Shown one piece after another: positions 1 through 7,863 of a stretch of 32,617 nucleotides of DNA (the stretch's first letter is position 1; each line of letters begins with the position of its first letter). This DNA comes from Promethearchaeia archaeon (GTDB lineage: Archaea > Asgardarchaeota > Lokiarchaeia > Sigyniarchaeales > SOKP01): assembly GCA_029856085.1 (NCBI GenBank), contig JAHQWI010000115.1, forward strand, positions 1 to 32,617, read 5' to 3'. The notes beneath the pieces are model-generated. The model was not told where the DNA came from. It did not search any database and worked only from the letters and a program-made list of their open reading frames with translations. The position numbers were made by a program, and so were the translations under genes.

Positions 1-794
1 TCACTAGAATTAAAAAACAAGAAAAAGAAGATCTACAAGATATCGTTCTTATCGAAAGCCCTATTGATATTTTTATTGATTCAGAACCATTGGTAAATAT
101 CATCTGTTTACCTAAGGACCTTAAAGAATTAGCATTTGGATTTTTATTTTCTGTAGGGATAATAAATTCGGTTGATGACATTAAAGAAATAAAAATATCA
201 GAATTAGAAAATAATATTTTTGTCGAATTACAAAATACGGTAGACTTTAAAATTGAAGATATTGATATGAATCCAGTAAGCAGAGTTGTTGATACGACCT
301 GTGGAATTCCATCACCTTGGAGAAAATTGATAAAAAATAGTCTAGACAGTGCTAATGTTAAGGAAGAATTGAAGTCTAAGGGCCCAATAAAAATTAAATC
401 AGGCATAATTTTTTCTGCTATTAAGAAGATGCAATTAGCAACTCCTTTATATAGAGAAACAGGTGGGTGTCACGGTGCTGCTATTTTTGATATTGAAGGA
501 AATTTATTAGCTGTAAAAGAGGATATTGGTAGACATAACGCAATTGATAAAGTAATTGGTGAAATGCTGCTTCAAAAACATAGCTTTGAAAATGTTTTTT
601 TAACTTCAACCGGTCGATTAACAAGTGATTCAGTTTTAAAAGCGATACGGGCCAAAATTCCTATTGTAGCCTCATTCTCAGCGGCAATAGAATCGGGTAT
701 TAGATTAGCTTTTGCTTATGGAATTACATTGATAGGTTTTGCACGTGGAGCTAGGATGAATATTTATACTCATCCAGAAAGGATTGAAACCTAA
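1..794 (+). CDS. fdhD: FdhD-family sulfurtransferase / formate dehydrogenase accessory protein (5' truncated)
   Basis: The reading frame is open from the first bases of the window (codons from position 3), so the true start lies upstream; the TTG at 90 is internal. FdhD transfers sulfur from a cysteine desulfurase to the molybdenum/tungsten-bis-MGD cofactor of formate dehydrogenase. Family signatures are clear: an N-terminal E-x-P stretch followed by DLKELAFGF, then GGCHGAAIFD, the EDIGRHNAIDKVIG block, and a C-terminal STGRLTSDSVLKA block ending in YTHPERI. The catalytic loop, normally with a CxxC pair, reads TTCGIPSPW here, so only the first cysteine is present. A CCG-domain HdrB-like gene follows on the same strand, a common partner of formate/heterodisulfide electron flow. 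The family call is strong; the catalytic consequence of the missing second Cys is unknown. Confidence 0.92.
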   Translation, partial: TRIKKQEKEDLQDIVLIESPIDIFIDSEPLVNIICLPKDLKELAFGFLFSVGIINSVDDIKEIKISELENNIFVELQNTVDFKIEDIDMNPVSRVVDTTCGIPSPWRKLIKNSLDSANVKEELKSKGPIKIKSGIIFSAIKKMQLATPLYRETGGCHGAAIFDIEGNLLAVKEDIGRHNAIDKVIGEMLLQKHSFENVFLTSTGRLTSDSVLKAIRAKIPIVASFSAAIESGIRLAFAYGITLIGFARGARMNIYTHPERIET

Positions 795-834
795 CTTTCC
801 AACTTTCTATCTTTTAGAAAAAAGCTAGGTTTTT
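787..834 (+). terminator. possible stem plus T-run after fdhD
   Basis: AAACCTA (787-793, overlapping the stop codon) can pair with TAGGTTT (826-832), and a short run of five T follows. Archaeal termination mainly needs T-tracts, so this is only a weak candidate. Confidence 0.3.
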
Positions 835-921
835 AAAACTATTAAATTATAGAAAAAGCCTTTATATTTTATTCACACAATTAAAATCACATAAATCTAA
901 ATGTAAGAGGTTTAAAAAATA

Positions 922-1353
922 ATGGAAAACAAAAAATGGATTTTACTATGTATTATCGGCGGAATTTTAATGATTATTAGTTCCATTGTGGGCAGTATAG
1001 CATTCTTTGAAACATTGTTTAGTTTAATTGAAGCTGATGTTGGAGAAGATGTAGCTAAGATTGTATCCCTTGTTATACAGATCTTAGGATATGTAGCAAT
1101 TGGAGGAGGAATATCTGTTATCATAGGAGCTCTTATTTTTGCGATGGATCATTATAGATTGGGAAAATTCCTAATTAGTCTAGGTGCTGGTATGGGTTTA
1201 ATTAGTCTGATAATCTTTTTTATTTCAGGTATATTTGAGGGATCAATAGTTGAAGATGTAGAAGGAATTGTTTCAGGAATAGCCCACGGTAGTTATGGTT
1301 TCTTGGGTATATTACTTACAATAATTGCTCGAATAAAATTAAAGAAAGATTAA
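922..1353 (+). CDS. hypothetical four-helix membrane protein
   Basis: I do not recognise a family. The 143-residue protein begins with MENKKW, has hydrophobic segments near residues 6-30, 47-75, 78-105 and 115-137, and ends in a basic IKLKKD tail, so both ends are probably cytoplasmic. Glycine-rich helices (IGGGISVIIGA, SLGAGMGLISL) suggest tight helix packing. An acidic loop lies around residues 36-45. It stands alone between fdhD and the HdrB-like gene, with a 127-bp upstream gap and a 165-bp downstream gap. The minus-strand frame over its 5' half is a shadow. Confidence 0.7.
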   Translation: MENKKWILLCIIGGILMIISSIVGSIAFFETLFSLIEADVGEDVAKIVSLVIQILGYVAIGGGISVIIGALIFAMDHYRLGKFLISLGAGMGLISLIIFFISGIFEGSIVEDVEGIVSGIAHGSYGFLGILLTIIARIKLKKD

Positions 1354-1518
1354 GCGACAAAATTTTTTCTATTTTTTTTATATTTATTTTATTCTTATGT
1401 GTAATATAGAACTTATTGAAATATTTAACAAATTTTTTAATTAATTCTTAATAGATCTAAATATTAAGTAATACAAACACTAATTTACTAAATTTAACTC
1501 TAAAAAAGTGTAAATATT

Positions 1519-2406
1519 ATGGCTAAAGCTGAAGAATACAAGATGTTCCAAGGTTGTGTTATAGGTAATCGAATTCCGTTTATAGAAGCTTCAGCAAGAA
1601 AAGTATTTGATAAGCTAGGAATTAACACTTCTGACGCTGCATTTGCATGTTGTCCAGATCCAGTTGGGTTCAATAGCACTGATCATCTTAGCTGGTTAGC
1701 AATGGGCGCAAGAAATCTTACGATCGCAGAAGATGAAGGAAAAAATATCATTTCTTTATGTAATGGATGCTTTCAAACTCTTAAACTTGTTAATGAAGAA
1801 TTGAAACATGATGATCATGATAAAGAGAAAATAAATAAATTGTTGAAAACCGTTGGAAGAGAATTTAAAGGTACAATCAATGTGAAGCATTTTGTAGAAG
1901 TTTTACATGAACTTGGAGCAGAAAAAATTAAAGAATTTGTTAAAAAAGATTTATCTGGTATAAAGGTTGCCTGCCATACAGGTTGTCATTATAATAGACC
2001 TTCTGAAAAAGTACAAACCGATGATCCTATGAAACCTGTTAAATTGAGAGAAATTGTGGCGGCAGCAGGTGCGATTCCGGTCGATTATGAAGAAGAAATG
2101 CTATGCTGCGGCACTGGTGTTGGCAATACGGAAGAAGAACCCGCTATGCAAATATTATCAAATAAATTAACGAGTGCTATGAATGCTGGCGCAGAAGTTA
2201 TGATTGTTAATTGTCCTGCTTGTTTCCAACAATTTGATAGTAACCAGAAAAAAGCAGAAAAAATAGATAACAAGACTTTTGGTTTACCTGTGTTATATAT
2301 AACTGAATTATTAGCCCTTGCTTTTGGTGAAAATCCGGATGATTTAGGATTAAAATTCCATCGTACCAGGTTAACAGCATTTTTAGAGAAGCACGGGTTA
2401 AAATAA
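1519..2406 (+). CDS. hdrB: HdrB-like CCG-domain protein (heterodisulfide reductase subunit B family)
   Basis: The 295-residue protein carries two cysteine-rich CCG domains, which in HdrB bind the noncubane [4Fe-4S] clusters that reduce the disulfide substrate. The first has C13, C44-C45 and C81-x2-C84. The second has C156 (C152 is an extra cysteine), C196-C197 and C232-x2-C235. The spacings, about 30-39 then 34-35 residues, fit the known CX31-39CCX35-36CXXC pattern. The length matches HdrB alone, without HdrC fused. No hdrA or hdrC lies nearby, so its partner is encoded elsewhere or it serves another thiol/disulfide oxidoreductase complex. It is cytoplasmic or loosely membrane-associated; no membrane helix is visible. 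The next gene converges from the other strand only 10 bp away. Confidence 0.88.
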   Translation: MAKAEEYKMFQGCVIGNRIPFIEASARKVFDKLGINTSDAAFACCPDPVGFNSTDHLSWLAMGARNLTIAEDEGKNIISLCNGCFQTLKLVNEELKHDDHDKEKINKLLKTVGREFKGTINVKHFVEVLHELGAEKIKEFVKKDLSGIKVACHTGCHYNRPSEKVQTDDPMKPVKLREIVAAAGAIPVDYEEEMLCCGTGVGNTEEEPAMQILSNKLTSAMNAGAEVMIVNCPACFQQFDSNQKKAEKIDNKTFGLPVLYITELLALAFGENPDDLGLKFHRTRLTAFLEKHGLK

Positions 2407-2416
2407 TCCTTACTTT

Positions 2417-3598
2417 TTATTTTACTACTAATTCTTTATTGATTAATTGTTCTATCTCAAATAAGAGATCTTCAGGCATTTTTCCTATAACAGCTTGGGC
2501 AGATTTAGAATTTCCTCCTCCTTTACCATCATATTTCTGAATTATATTTTGTAAAATCTTATTTGCATCTACATTTTCATTCAAGGAAAGCAATCTTAAC
2601 CTATTATTTCCCATCAATACAATAATAAGAGAATTTTGAGGAAAGATACTTATGGATTTATTTAGAATTTTTATATCTATATCCAAATCAAGATAAAACA
2701 AAGAGATATTATTAATTATTTTATAAGGTGATTTTGAAATAGCATCTAGGAACTTATAGGATAAATCTTTCTGTTGATCTTGAATATCTTCAAGGAGTTC
2801 TAAACGTTTTTTAACGATCTCTCGTATTTTTAAAATGGGTATGTTTAAACTATTAGCTAGATTAATCAGGTTAACATTAATATTTGAACTATTCAGGGTT
2901 GCTTTGTTTCCTACATAATATCTAATCTCATTCCCTTTTTTAAAATCATAGATGAATAGGCAGCCTATTTCTGTCGTATTTTGAACATGAGTTCCTCCAC
3001 AACACACTAGATCTAGATTCTCAATCTCCATTAAGCGAACTTGAGGTTCTTTCGGAATTTGACTTCTTATCTTATTAGATATTTCTTGAGCCTTGATAAG
3101 AGGAATAATCTCTGCGCTTATTTTATAGTTTTTTGAAGTGCAAATGTTATTTACTTCATATACTATTTCTTTTAATTGTTCATAATCTAAATTTTGAGAC
3201 ATTTGAAGGAACACTTCTTCATGATTAAGATTTGCACGCATTGTATCAATATCATATATATTTTTTAGAACTGCTGAAAATACATGCTGAGATGAGTGAG
3301 CTTTCATCAAACCATATCGATATTGCCAATCTATTTCACCCTCCACTTTATCTCCTATGTTGATTTTGTCTTTTAAATCTAATGGAATATGATGTATGAT
3401 TTCATCATCATCTTTGCTTACTTTTTCGATCTTTACTTTAAAATCCTCAATTTTGATATATCCTCTGTCGCTCAATTGATTCCCACTTTCAGGATAGAAT
3501 AAGGTTTTATCAAGTACAAAACCAGACTCTTTAATTGATATTACTTTTGCTGTAAACTTAGTTTCATATGGATTTTCCCAATATAATTTTTTAGTCAT
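2417..3598 (-). CDS. alaX: alanyl-tRNA editing protein AlaX (long form with DHHA1)
   Basis: This stand-alone homologue of the AlaRS editing domain hydrolyses Ser-tRNA(Ala) or Gly-tRNA(Ala). The N-terminal beta-barrel (residues 1-95) includes FYPESGNQLSDRG. The zinc site is complete: H101 and H105 of the HSSQH motif, and C200-x3-H204 of CCGGTH. The C-terminal part (about 290-393) has the DHHA1-like GKGGGNSKSAQ block, which makes it an AlaX-L type; the 393-residue length agrees. The ATG is followed by TKKLYW, typical of the family start. It is transcribed toward the HdrB-like gene and away from the tautomerase, with which it shares a 165-bp intergenic region. Confidence 0.93.
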   Translation of the reverse strand: MTKKLYWENPYETKFTAKVISIKESGFVLDKTLFYPESGNQLSDRGYIKIEDFKVKIEKVSKDDDEIIHHIPLDLKDKINIGDKVEGEIDWQYRYGLMKAHSSQHVFSAVLKNIYDIDTMRANLNHEEVFLQMSQNLDYEQLKEIVYEVNNICTSKNYKISAEIIPLIKAQEISNKIRSQIPKEPQVRLMEIENLDLVCCGGTHVQNTTEIGCLFIYDFKKGNEIRYYVGNKATLNSSNINVNLINLANSLNIPILKIREIVKKRLELLEDIQDQQKDLSYKFLDAISKSPYKIINNISLFYLDLDIDIKILNKSISIFPQNSLIIVLMGNNRLRLLSLNENVDANKILQNIIQKYDGKGGGNSKSAQAVIGKMPEDLLFEIEQLINKELVVK

Positions 3599-3763
3599 TG
3601 CTTAACATCTCTTGAAAAGTTTAATATGAGAATATATCAATTAATATTCTAACATATTTCAAATTATAAGATAGTTAAAATGTAATAGGAAGTTTGCTTG
3701 GGTTAGTAAGAATATATATTTTCATATAAAAAACATCATTATTAATCATGAGGTGAGAAAAAA

Positions 3764-3961
3764 ATACCAATTATTATGATTGAAGGACCACCCCGAGATG
3801 TAGAAATTAAAAGGAAACTAGTTAAGCAATTTACTAAAATATTTAAAGAAATTTATGGATACCCTGAAGATTTTCCTCATATTTCAGTTATTATCCGCGA
3901 AAATGCCCCTGAGAATGTCGGAGCGAATGGGGAATTACTTGTAGATAGATTTAAAAAATAA
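3764..3961 (+). CDS. 4-oxalocrotonate tautomerase family protein, apparent ATA start
   Basis: Small tautomerases use an N-terminal proline, exposed after Met removal, as the catalytic base. The first ATG (3776) would give MIEGPPRD and lose that proline. Reading back in frame gives ATA-CCA-ATT-ATT-ATG, that is P-I-I-M-I-E-G, exactly the family N-terminus, and a TGA stop at 3749 closes the frame upstream. AGGTGAG at 3751-3757 is placed correctly for initiation at the ATA (3764) but is too far from the ATG. The 65-66-residue product fits family length (about 62-75). Downstream features include PHISVIIRE and a basic C-terminus. Either AUA is the true initiator or the ATA is a sequencing or assembly error for ATG. 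The natural substrate is unknown. Confidence 0.85.
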   Translation: MPIIMIEGPPRDVEIKRKLVKQFTKIFKEIYGYPEDFPHISVIIRENAPENVGANGELLVDRFKK

Positions 3962-3964
3962 CCA

Positions 3965-3973
3965 TTTTTTTTT
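3965..3973 (+). terminator. T-tract terminator after the tautomerase gene
   Basis: Nine consecutive T start 4 bp after the stop codon; T-tracts on the coding strand are the usual archaeal intrinsic terminator. Confidence 0.45.
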
Positions 3974-3980
3974 ATTTTAA

Positions 3981-3990
3981 AATATAATAT
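3981..3990 (+). promoter_or_regulatory. TATA box for the dehalogenase-like gene
   Basis: AATATAATAT is centred about 28 bp before the ATG at 4013. In archaea transcription starts about 25 bp after the TATA centre, so the transcript is probably leaderless or nearly so. Confidence 0.4.
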
Positions 3991-4012
3991 ACTTATTGTT
4001 AGTTGATTTGGT

Positions 4013-4912
4013 ATGATTGAATTTTTAAGAACCCCTGAAGAAAGGTTTGATAATCTTCCTAATTTTCCCTATAAACCTCACTACATTGAAGATCTTAAAG
4101 GGTATGAAGATTTAAGAATGTGTTATTATGATGAGGGACCAAAAGATTCCAATGAGGTATTTTTTTGTCTTCATGGGGAGCCTACATGGAGTTATTTATA
4201 TCGTAAAATGATTCCTATTTTCTTGGAAGCAGGATATCGTATTGTCGCTCCAGATTTTTTTGGATTCGGAAGATCTGATAAACCAGTAAAGGATGAAATT
4301 TATACATTTGATTTTCATAGAAATTCACTTATAGAATTCATAAATTATTTAGGTTTGAATGATATGACACTTGTCTGTCAGGATTGGGGTGGTTTATTTG
4401 GTCTTACATTACCAATAGAATTCCCTAATAGATTTAAGCGTTTAATAATAATGAACACTATACTAGGAACTGGTGATTTTGAAATTTCCCAAGGATTCAA
4501 AGCTTTTCGTTCATTTGTAAATAATACTCCCGATATTGATGCAGGACGGTTAATTCGCAGTGTGACCCGACACTTGACTCCTGAAGAAGTTGCTGCTTAT
4601 GATGCACCTTTTCCAGATATCAAATATAAAGCGGGGGTTAGAAGATTTCCCAATTTAGTTCCGACTAGTCATGATGCTCTGGGAGCTGAAATTTCAAGAA
4701 AAGCTCGAGATTGGTTCGAAAAAGAATGGGTTGGTGAATCTTTTATGGCTATTGGTATGGCAGATCCTGTACTTGGACCTCCCATGATGCAAATACTAAG
4801 AGAAATGATTCCAAGATGCCCTGAACCATTAGAGATTCAAGATGCTAGTCATTTTGTGCAAGAATGGGGAGACATCGTAGCTAAAAAGGCTTTAGAAGCG
4901 TTCAATTTATGA
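4013..4912 (+). CDS. haloalkane dehalogenase-like alpha/beta hydrolase
   Basis: The protein aligns along its whole 299 residues with the DhlA branch (HLD-I) of haloalkane dehalogenases: FLRTPEERFDNLP at the start, HGEPTWSYLYRKMIP (54-68), APDFFGFGRSDKP (79-91) and QDWGG. The catalytic triad is visible as nucleophile D124, acid D251 (GMADPVLG) and H280 (DASHFVQEW). W125, one of the two halide-binding tryptophans of DhlA, is present. The second, in the cap domain (W175 of DhlA), is not: there is no Trp between residues 126 and 233. It may therefore bind halide differently or hydrolyse another ester or epoxide-like substrate. It is cytoplasmic, with no signal peptide, and follows the tautomerase after a T-tract. 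Confidence 0.85.
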   Translation: MIEFLRTPEERFDNLPNFPYKPHYIEDLKGYEDLRMCYYDEGPKDSNEVFFCLHGEPTWSYLYRKMIPIFLEAGYRIVAPDFFGFGRSDKPVKDEIYTFDFHRNSLIEFINYLGLNDMTLVCQDWGGLFGLTLPIEFPNRFKRLIIMNTILGTGDFEISQGFKAFRSFVNNTPDIDAGRLIRSVTRHLTPEEVAAYDAPFPDIKYKAGVRRFPNLVPTSHDALGAEISRKARDWFEKEWVGESFMAIGMADPVLGPPMMQILREMIPRCPEPLEIQDASHFVQEWGDIVAKKALEAFNL

Positions 4913-4927
4913 AAGTAAGAGATTTAA

Positions 4928-6241
4928 TTATTTTACTCTTCCAAAGAGATTAAATCCCTCAACTTTTTCAATCTTAACATTTATGAATTTACCGAATTTG
5001 CCTTTATAATTGTCGATAAATACATTTTTATAAGCAAAATTTCTGCTAAAAGCTTGGAATTTCTCAGATCCCTTATGCAATAACAGGACTTCTCCCTCCC
5101 ATCCTCTCCAAGTATTATTGATGGTTTCTAAACTATTCCTAAAAACATTCGATAATCTTATTGACCTTTTTTTTATTAATTTACTGTCTAACTGCTTCAT
5201 GTTTTTTGCTTTTGTGCCAGGTCTAGGAGTAAATTTTGAAATATTTAGAATTTCAGGCTTTAACCACTTAATAAGATTTATAGTTCTATAGAAATCGTAT
5301 TCTGTTTCACCAGGAAAACCGCATATGATATCTGTGGAAATTGTAAGATGAGGAAATTCATTTCTTAAAAGTTCAAGATTATCTAGGATATCCGAAATTA
5401 GATATTTTCTTTGCATCTCTTTAAGAACCCTATTACTCCCAGATTGAATAGGTATATGTAGAAATTGATATACTTTTGGTTGTTTGAAAATTGAGATTAA
5501 TTGTTCTGTATTATTAATTAAAAAGCTTGGATTAATCATTCCAATTCTTAAATAAAATTTAAAATCTAAATTAATAATATCTCTTATTAAACTCGATAAT
5601 TGAGTCCCTTGGTATTGATAAATACTACAATCTTGGGAAGTTAAATAAATCTGTTTAATCCCTTGTTCTAATTGATATTTGACATTTTGAACAATGTTTT
5701 TAGGATTGTAGCAATATAATTTTCCTCTTGCATGCTTAACACAACAATAAGTACAAGAACCGAGACAGCCTTCTGAAATTGGTATTATTCCTGTGATTTT
5801 TCCAATTGGATGATTTATTAAAATTTCTGCCTTATCAATTGATCTTTCAGATTTGTAAATTCGATTTTTATTACCAAGTTTAATTTCATCAAATATTTCT
5901 GGAAGTTCTTTAAAATTATCTAAATCTATAATAGCTGAAAATGATGGAATAATCTTTTTAATAATATTAATATATTCAGGGGTGATATGGGGCAAACACC
6001 CAGCAATTATAATATACGTCTTAGATTTAGTGCGATATAATTCATGTAACTTTTTCAATCGCTCCTTTATCTTGTTTTCAGTCTGTTCCTTGACCGCACA
6101 CGTATTAATAATTAGAAACTGAGCATCTTCTAACTTTGCTTGAATATAACCTGAATTTGTTAAAATTGTTGAAATAATATAAGAATCTGCTTTATTTGAA
6201 GCACAACCATAAGTTTCAATATAAAATGAATCCTCAAGCAA
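4928..6241 (-). CDS. MiaB/CDKAL1-family tRNA methylthiotransferase (radical SAM)
   Basis: The 437-residue protein has the three-domain layout of methylthiotransferases. The N-terminal UPF0004 domain holds the auxiliary-cluster cysteines C13 (TYGCASNKAD), C48 (NTCAV) and C82 (AGCLP). The radical SAM domain has C159-x3-C163-x2-C166 in GCLGSCTYCCVKHARG. The C-terminal TRAM domain spans about residues 378-437. Archaeal and eukaryotic members (e-MtaB, CDKAL1) convert t6A37 to ms2t6A37 in tRNAs reading ANN codons. The CVKHARGKL after the cluster motif is the archaeal/eukaryotic style. It lies tail to tail with the dehalogenase-like gene (15 bp) and head to head with the zinc-ribbon gene at 6354. 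Confidence 0.92.
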   Translation of the reverse strand: MLEDSFYIETYGCASNKADSYIISTILTNSGYIQAKLEDAQFLIINTCAVKEQTENKIKERLKKLHELYRTKSKTYIIIAGCLPHITPEYINIIKKIIPSFSAIIDLDNFKELPEIFDEIKLGNKNRIYKSERSIDKAEILINHPIGKITGIIPISEGCLGSCTYCCVKHARGKLYCYNPKNIVQNVKYQLEQGIKQIYLTSQDCSIYQYQGTQLSSLIRDIINLDFKFYLRIGMINPSFLINNTEQLISIFKQPKVYQFLHIPIQSGSNRVLKEMQRKYLISDILDNLELLRNEFPHLTISTDIICGFPGETEYDFYRTINLIKWLKPEILNISKFTPRPGTKAKNMKQLDSKLIKKRSIRLSNVFRNSLETINNTWRGWEGEVLLLHKGSEKFQAFSRNFAYKNVFIDNYKGKFGKFINVKIEKVEGFNLFGRVK

Positions 6242-6353
6242 ATCTAGATCTTTTAAAAAGAATATAATAATTTATAAAAAAAGAACTTGATTATTAGGTA
6301 ATATAAACTTTTTTTAATTAAAATAATCTTTCATTAAAAAACACATATTAAAC

Positions 6354-6812
6354 ATGCAAAGTTGGGGAGAAATGTCACCGAAAATAAAATATAACTATTG
6401 TAAAATATGCAAACATGAGGTAGAAGAGCCTAGCAGAAAACCATTAACAAGAACGCAGAAAACTATCTGGGTTATTGCTATAGTCGCTACAATCGGGATT
6501 GCTGCAATTATTTTAGCAATATATCTCTCTACTAGACTTAAAGAATACTGTCCAGTTTGTAACACTAAAATAGTTAAATCAGATCAACCTTTCGAAAAAC
6601 CAAAAAAGAAACCTGAGGAAATGACGCCAAAAGAGAGAGTGCTCGACAAAGCAGGGATTGAGGAGGAAGAAGAACCTGCTAAAAAACCCGCAAGAAAGAA
6701 ACCAACAACAGAGAAACCAGAAGAAGATAAAATATTTTGCCCATATTGTGGTGAAGTACTAGAAGAAAAAGTTCCAACATGTACTTTCTGTCAAGCTGTC
6801 ATAGAGTGGTAA
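6354..6812 (+). CDS. membrane-anchored zinc-ribbon protein
   Basis: Not a named family that I recognise. C16-x2-C19 lies at the N-terminus, a membrane helix at about residues 38-60, and C66-x2-C69 immediately after it, so one zinc knuckle half sits on each side of the helix. A charged Lys/Glu/Pro-rich linker (about 78-125) follows, then a full C-terminal ribbon (FCPYCGEV and CTFCQ). A second ATG lies at 6372. The GGGGAG before it is only 2 bases away, which is too close to decide the start, so the upstream ATG is kept. The divergent methylthiotransferase gene shares the 112-bp promoter region. The next membrane protein (6927) follows on the same strand. Confidence 0.65.
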   Translation: MQSWGEMSPKIKYNYCKICKHEVEEPSRKPLTRTQKTIWVIAIVATIGIAAIILAIYLSTRLKEYCPVCNTKIVKSDQPFEKPKKKPEEMTPKERVLDKAGIEEEEEPAKKPARKKPTTEKPEEDKIFCPYCGEVLEEKVPTCTFCQAVIEW

Positions 6813-6926
6813 TTTTTTTAATAATTACTAAGTAAAAATAAATAGTATAATAACCAATTATAAAATTATAGAATTTTTAAAACTTAATCTAAATTTAAAG
6901 AAAAAAAATCATAAGATGAAAAAATT

Positions 6927-7706
6927 ATGCCGCGTACAGGAAGAAAAGCTCCGGATAGAGAAGCCAATCCACTTGATGTTTATAGTACATGGGATCTACG
7001 ATACGCAAAACTGATATATTATGGATTTATCCTTGGTACGGTAATAGTCGTACTAGGTGTATGGGGAGTTATTATTAATTTTTTATTCTCTAAAGGTGCT
7101 TGGGATGTTTGGTTAGACCTTGATCTTGGATTTCAGATAGCTATTATAGCTGGAGCAGTTACAGGTCATCTATTTTTATTAGTTCTCTTCTATACCCTTT
7201 TTCGTGGAGGAATGGTACGATTATGCCAGATAATGTTTAAAGATCGCCTAATTGCAAACAAATGGACAGATTACTATGGACTACGCATGCTTATAGGCGT
7301 TGCTCTATTAGGTCTCTATATAACCCTTATAAGTGTTGTTATAGGACTTCTTCCATCAGCATTCTTGGATGTTGTTGAAAAAGTCTGGGACTGGCAAGTT
7401 GAAAAATTCAAAGATTACCCGGGAATGTGGATCATGTGGGTAGGACTACTTGTCTTTATTTTTGTTGTTATCATTTTTATTGGAATCATGATATGGAATA
7501 AGGGTGTGTTCTGGGTATTAAGCCACGTTAAAGAAATAGAAGAAGAGATCGAAATTGAGGAAAACATAAAAAAAGAAGCAATTAAGAATTCTGATGAGCG
7601 AACACTAAGAGACATCTACAAGAAAGAGATGGGGCAAAAAGCTATACATCGAGGACGAGAAACTAGTGGCTATAAAGAGTGGAAAGACAAACTTGGAATA
7701 AAATAA
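6927..7706 (+). CDS. hypothetical polytopic membrane protein with charged C-terminal tail
   Basis: The 259-residue protein is unrecognised. It starts with a basic, polar region (MPRTGRKAPDREANP) and has about four hydrophobic segments near residues 29-52, 68-93, 117-142 and 165-190. It ends in a long cytoplasmic tail of about 65 residues, strongly acidic then basic (EIEEEIEIEENIKKE...), probably coiled coil, closing with SGYKEWKDKLGIK. The layout suggests a membrane scaffold, but no catalytic motif is seen. It follows the zinc-ribbon membrane gene by 114 bp, probably as a separate transcript, and is followed by strong T-tracts. Confidence 0.65.
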   Translation: MPRTGRKAPDREANPLDVYSTWDLRYAKLIYYGFILGTVIVVLGVWGVIINFLFSKGAWDVWLDLDLGFQIAIIAGAVTGHLFLLVLFYTLFRGGMVRLCQIMFKDRLIANKWTDYYGLRMLIGVALLGLYITLISVVIGLLPSAFLDVVEKVWDWQVEKFKDYPGMWIMWVGLLVFIFVVIIFIGIMIWNKGVFWVLSHVKEIEEEIEIEENIKKEAIKNSDERTLRDIYKKEMGQKAIHRGRETSGYKEWKDKLGIK

Positions 7707-7740
7707 TAAATCTTAATGAATAAGGAAGTATTTTATAAAA

Positions 7741-7768
7741 TTTTTTTTTAATTCTTTTTTTATTTTTT
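7741..7768 (+). terminator. T-tract terminator region after the 6927 gene
   Basis: Runs of nine, six to seven and six T follow the stop codon at 7706 within 60 bp. On the opposite strand, the A-run at about 7823-7836 gives a T-tract downstream of the convergent glycine-rich gene, so the 157-bp gap probably terminates both transcripts. Confidence 0.45.
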
Positions 7769-7863
7769 AAATTATTAGAAAAAGCGAATTAAATAAAATC
7801 TTTAGATTTATTTGTGTAAAATTAAAAAAAAAAATTGTTAAAATTTCTTAAAAATTCTGATTT

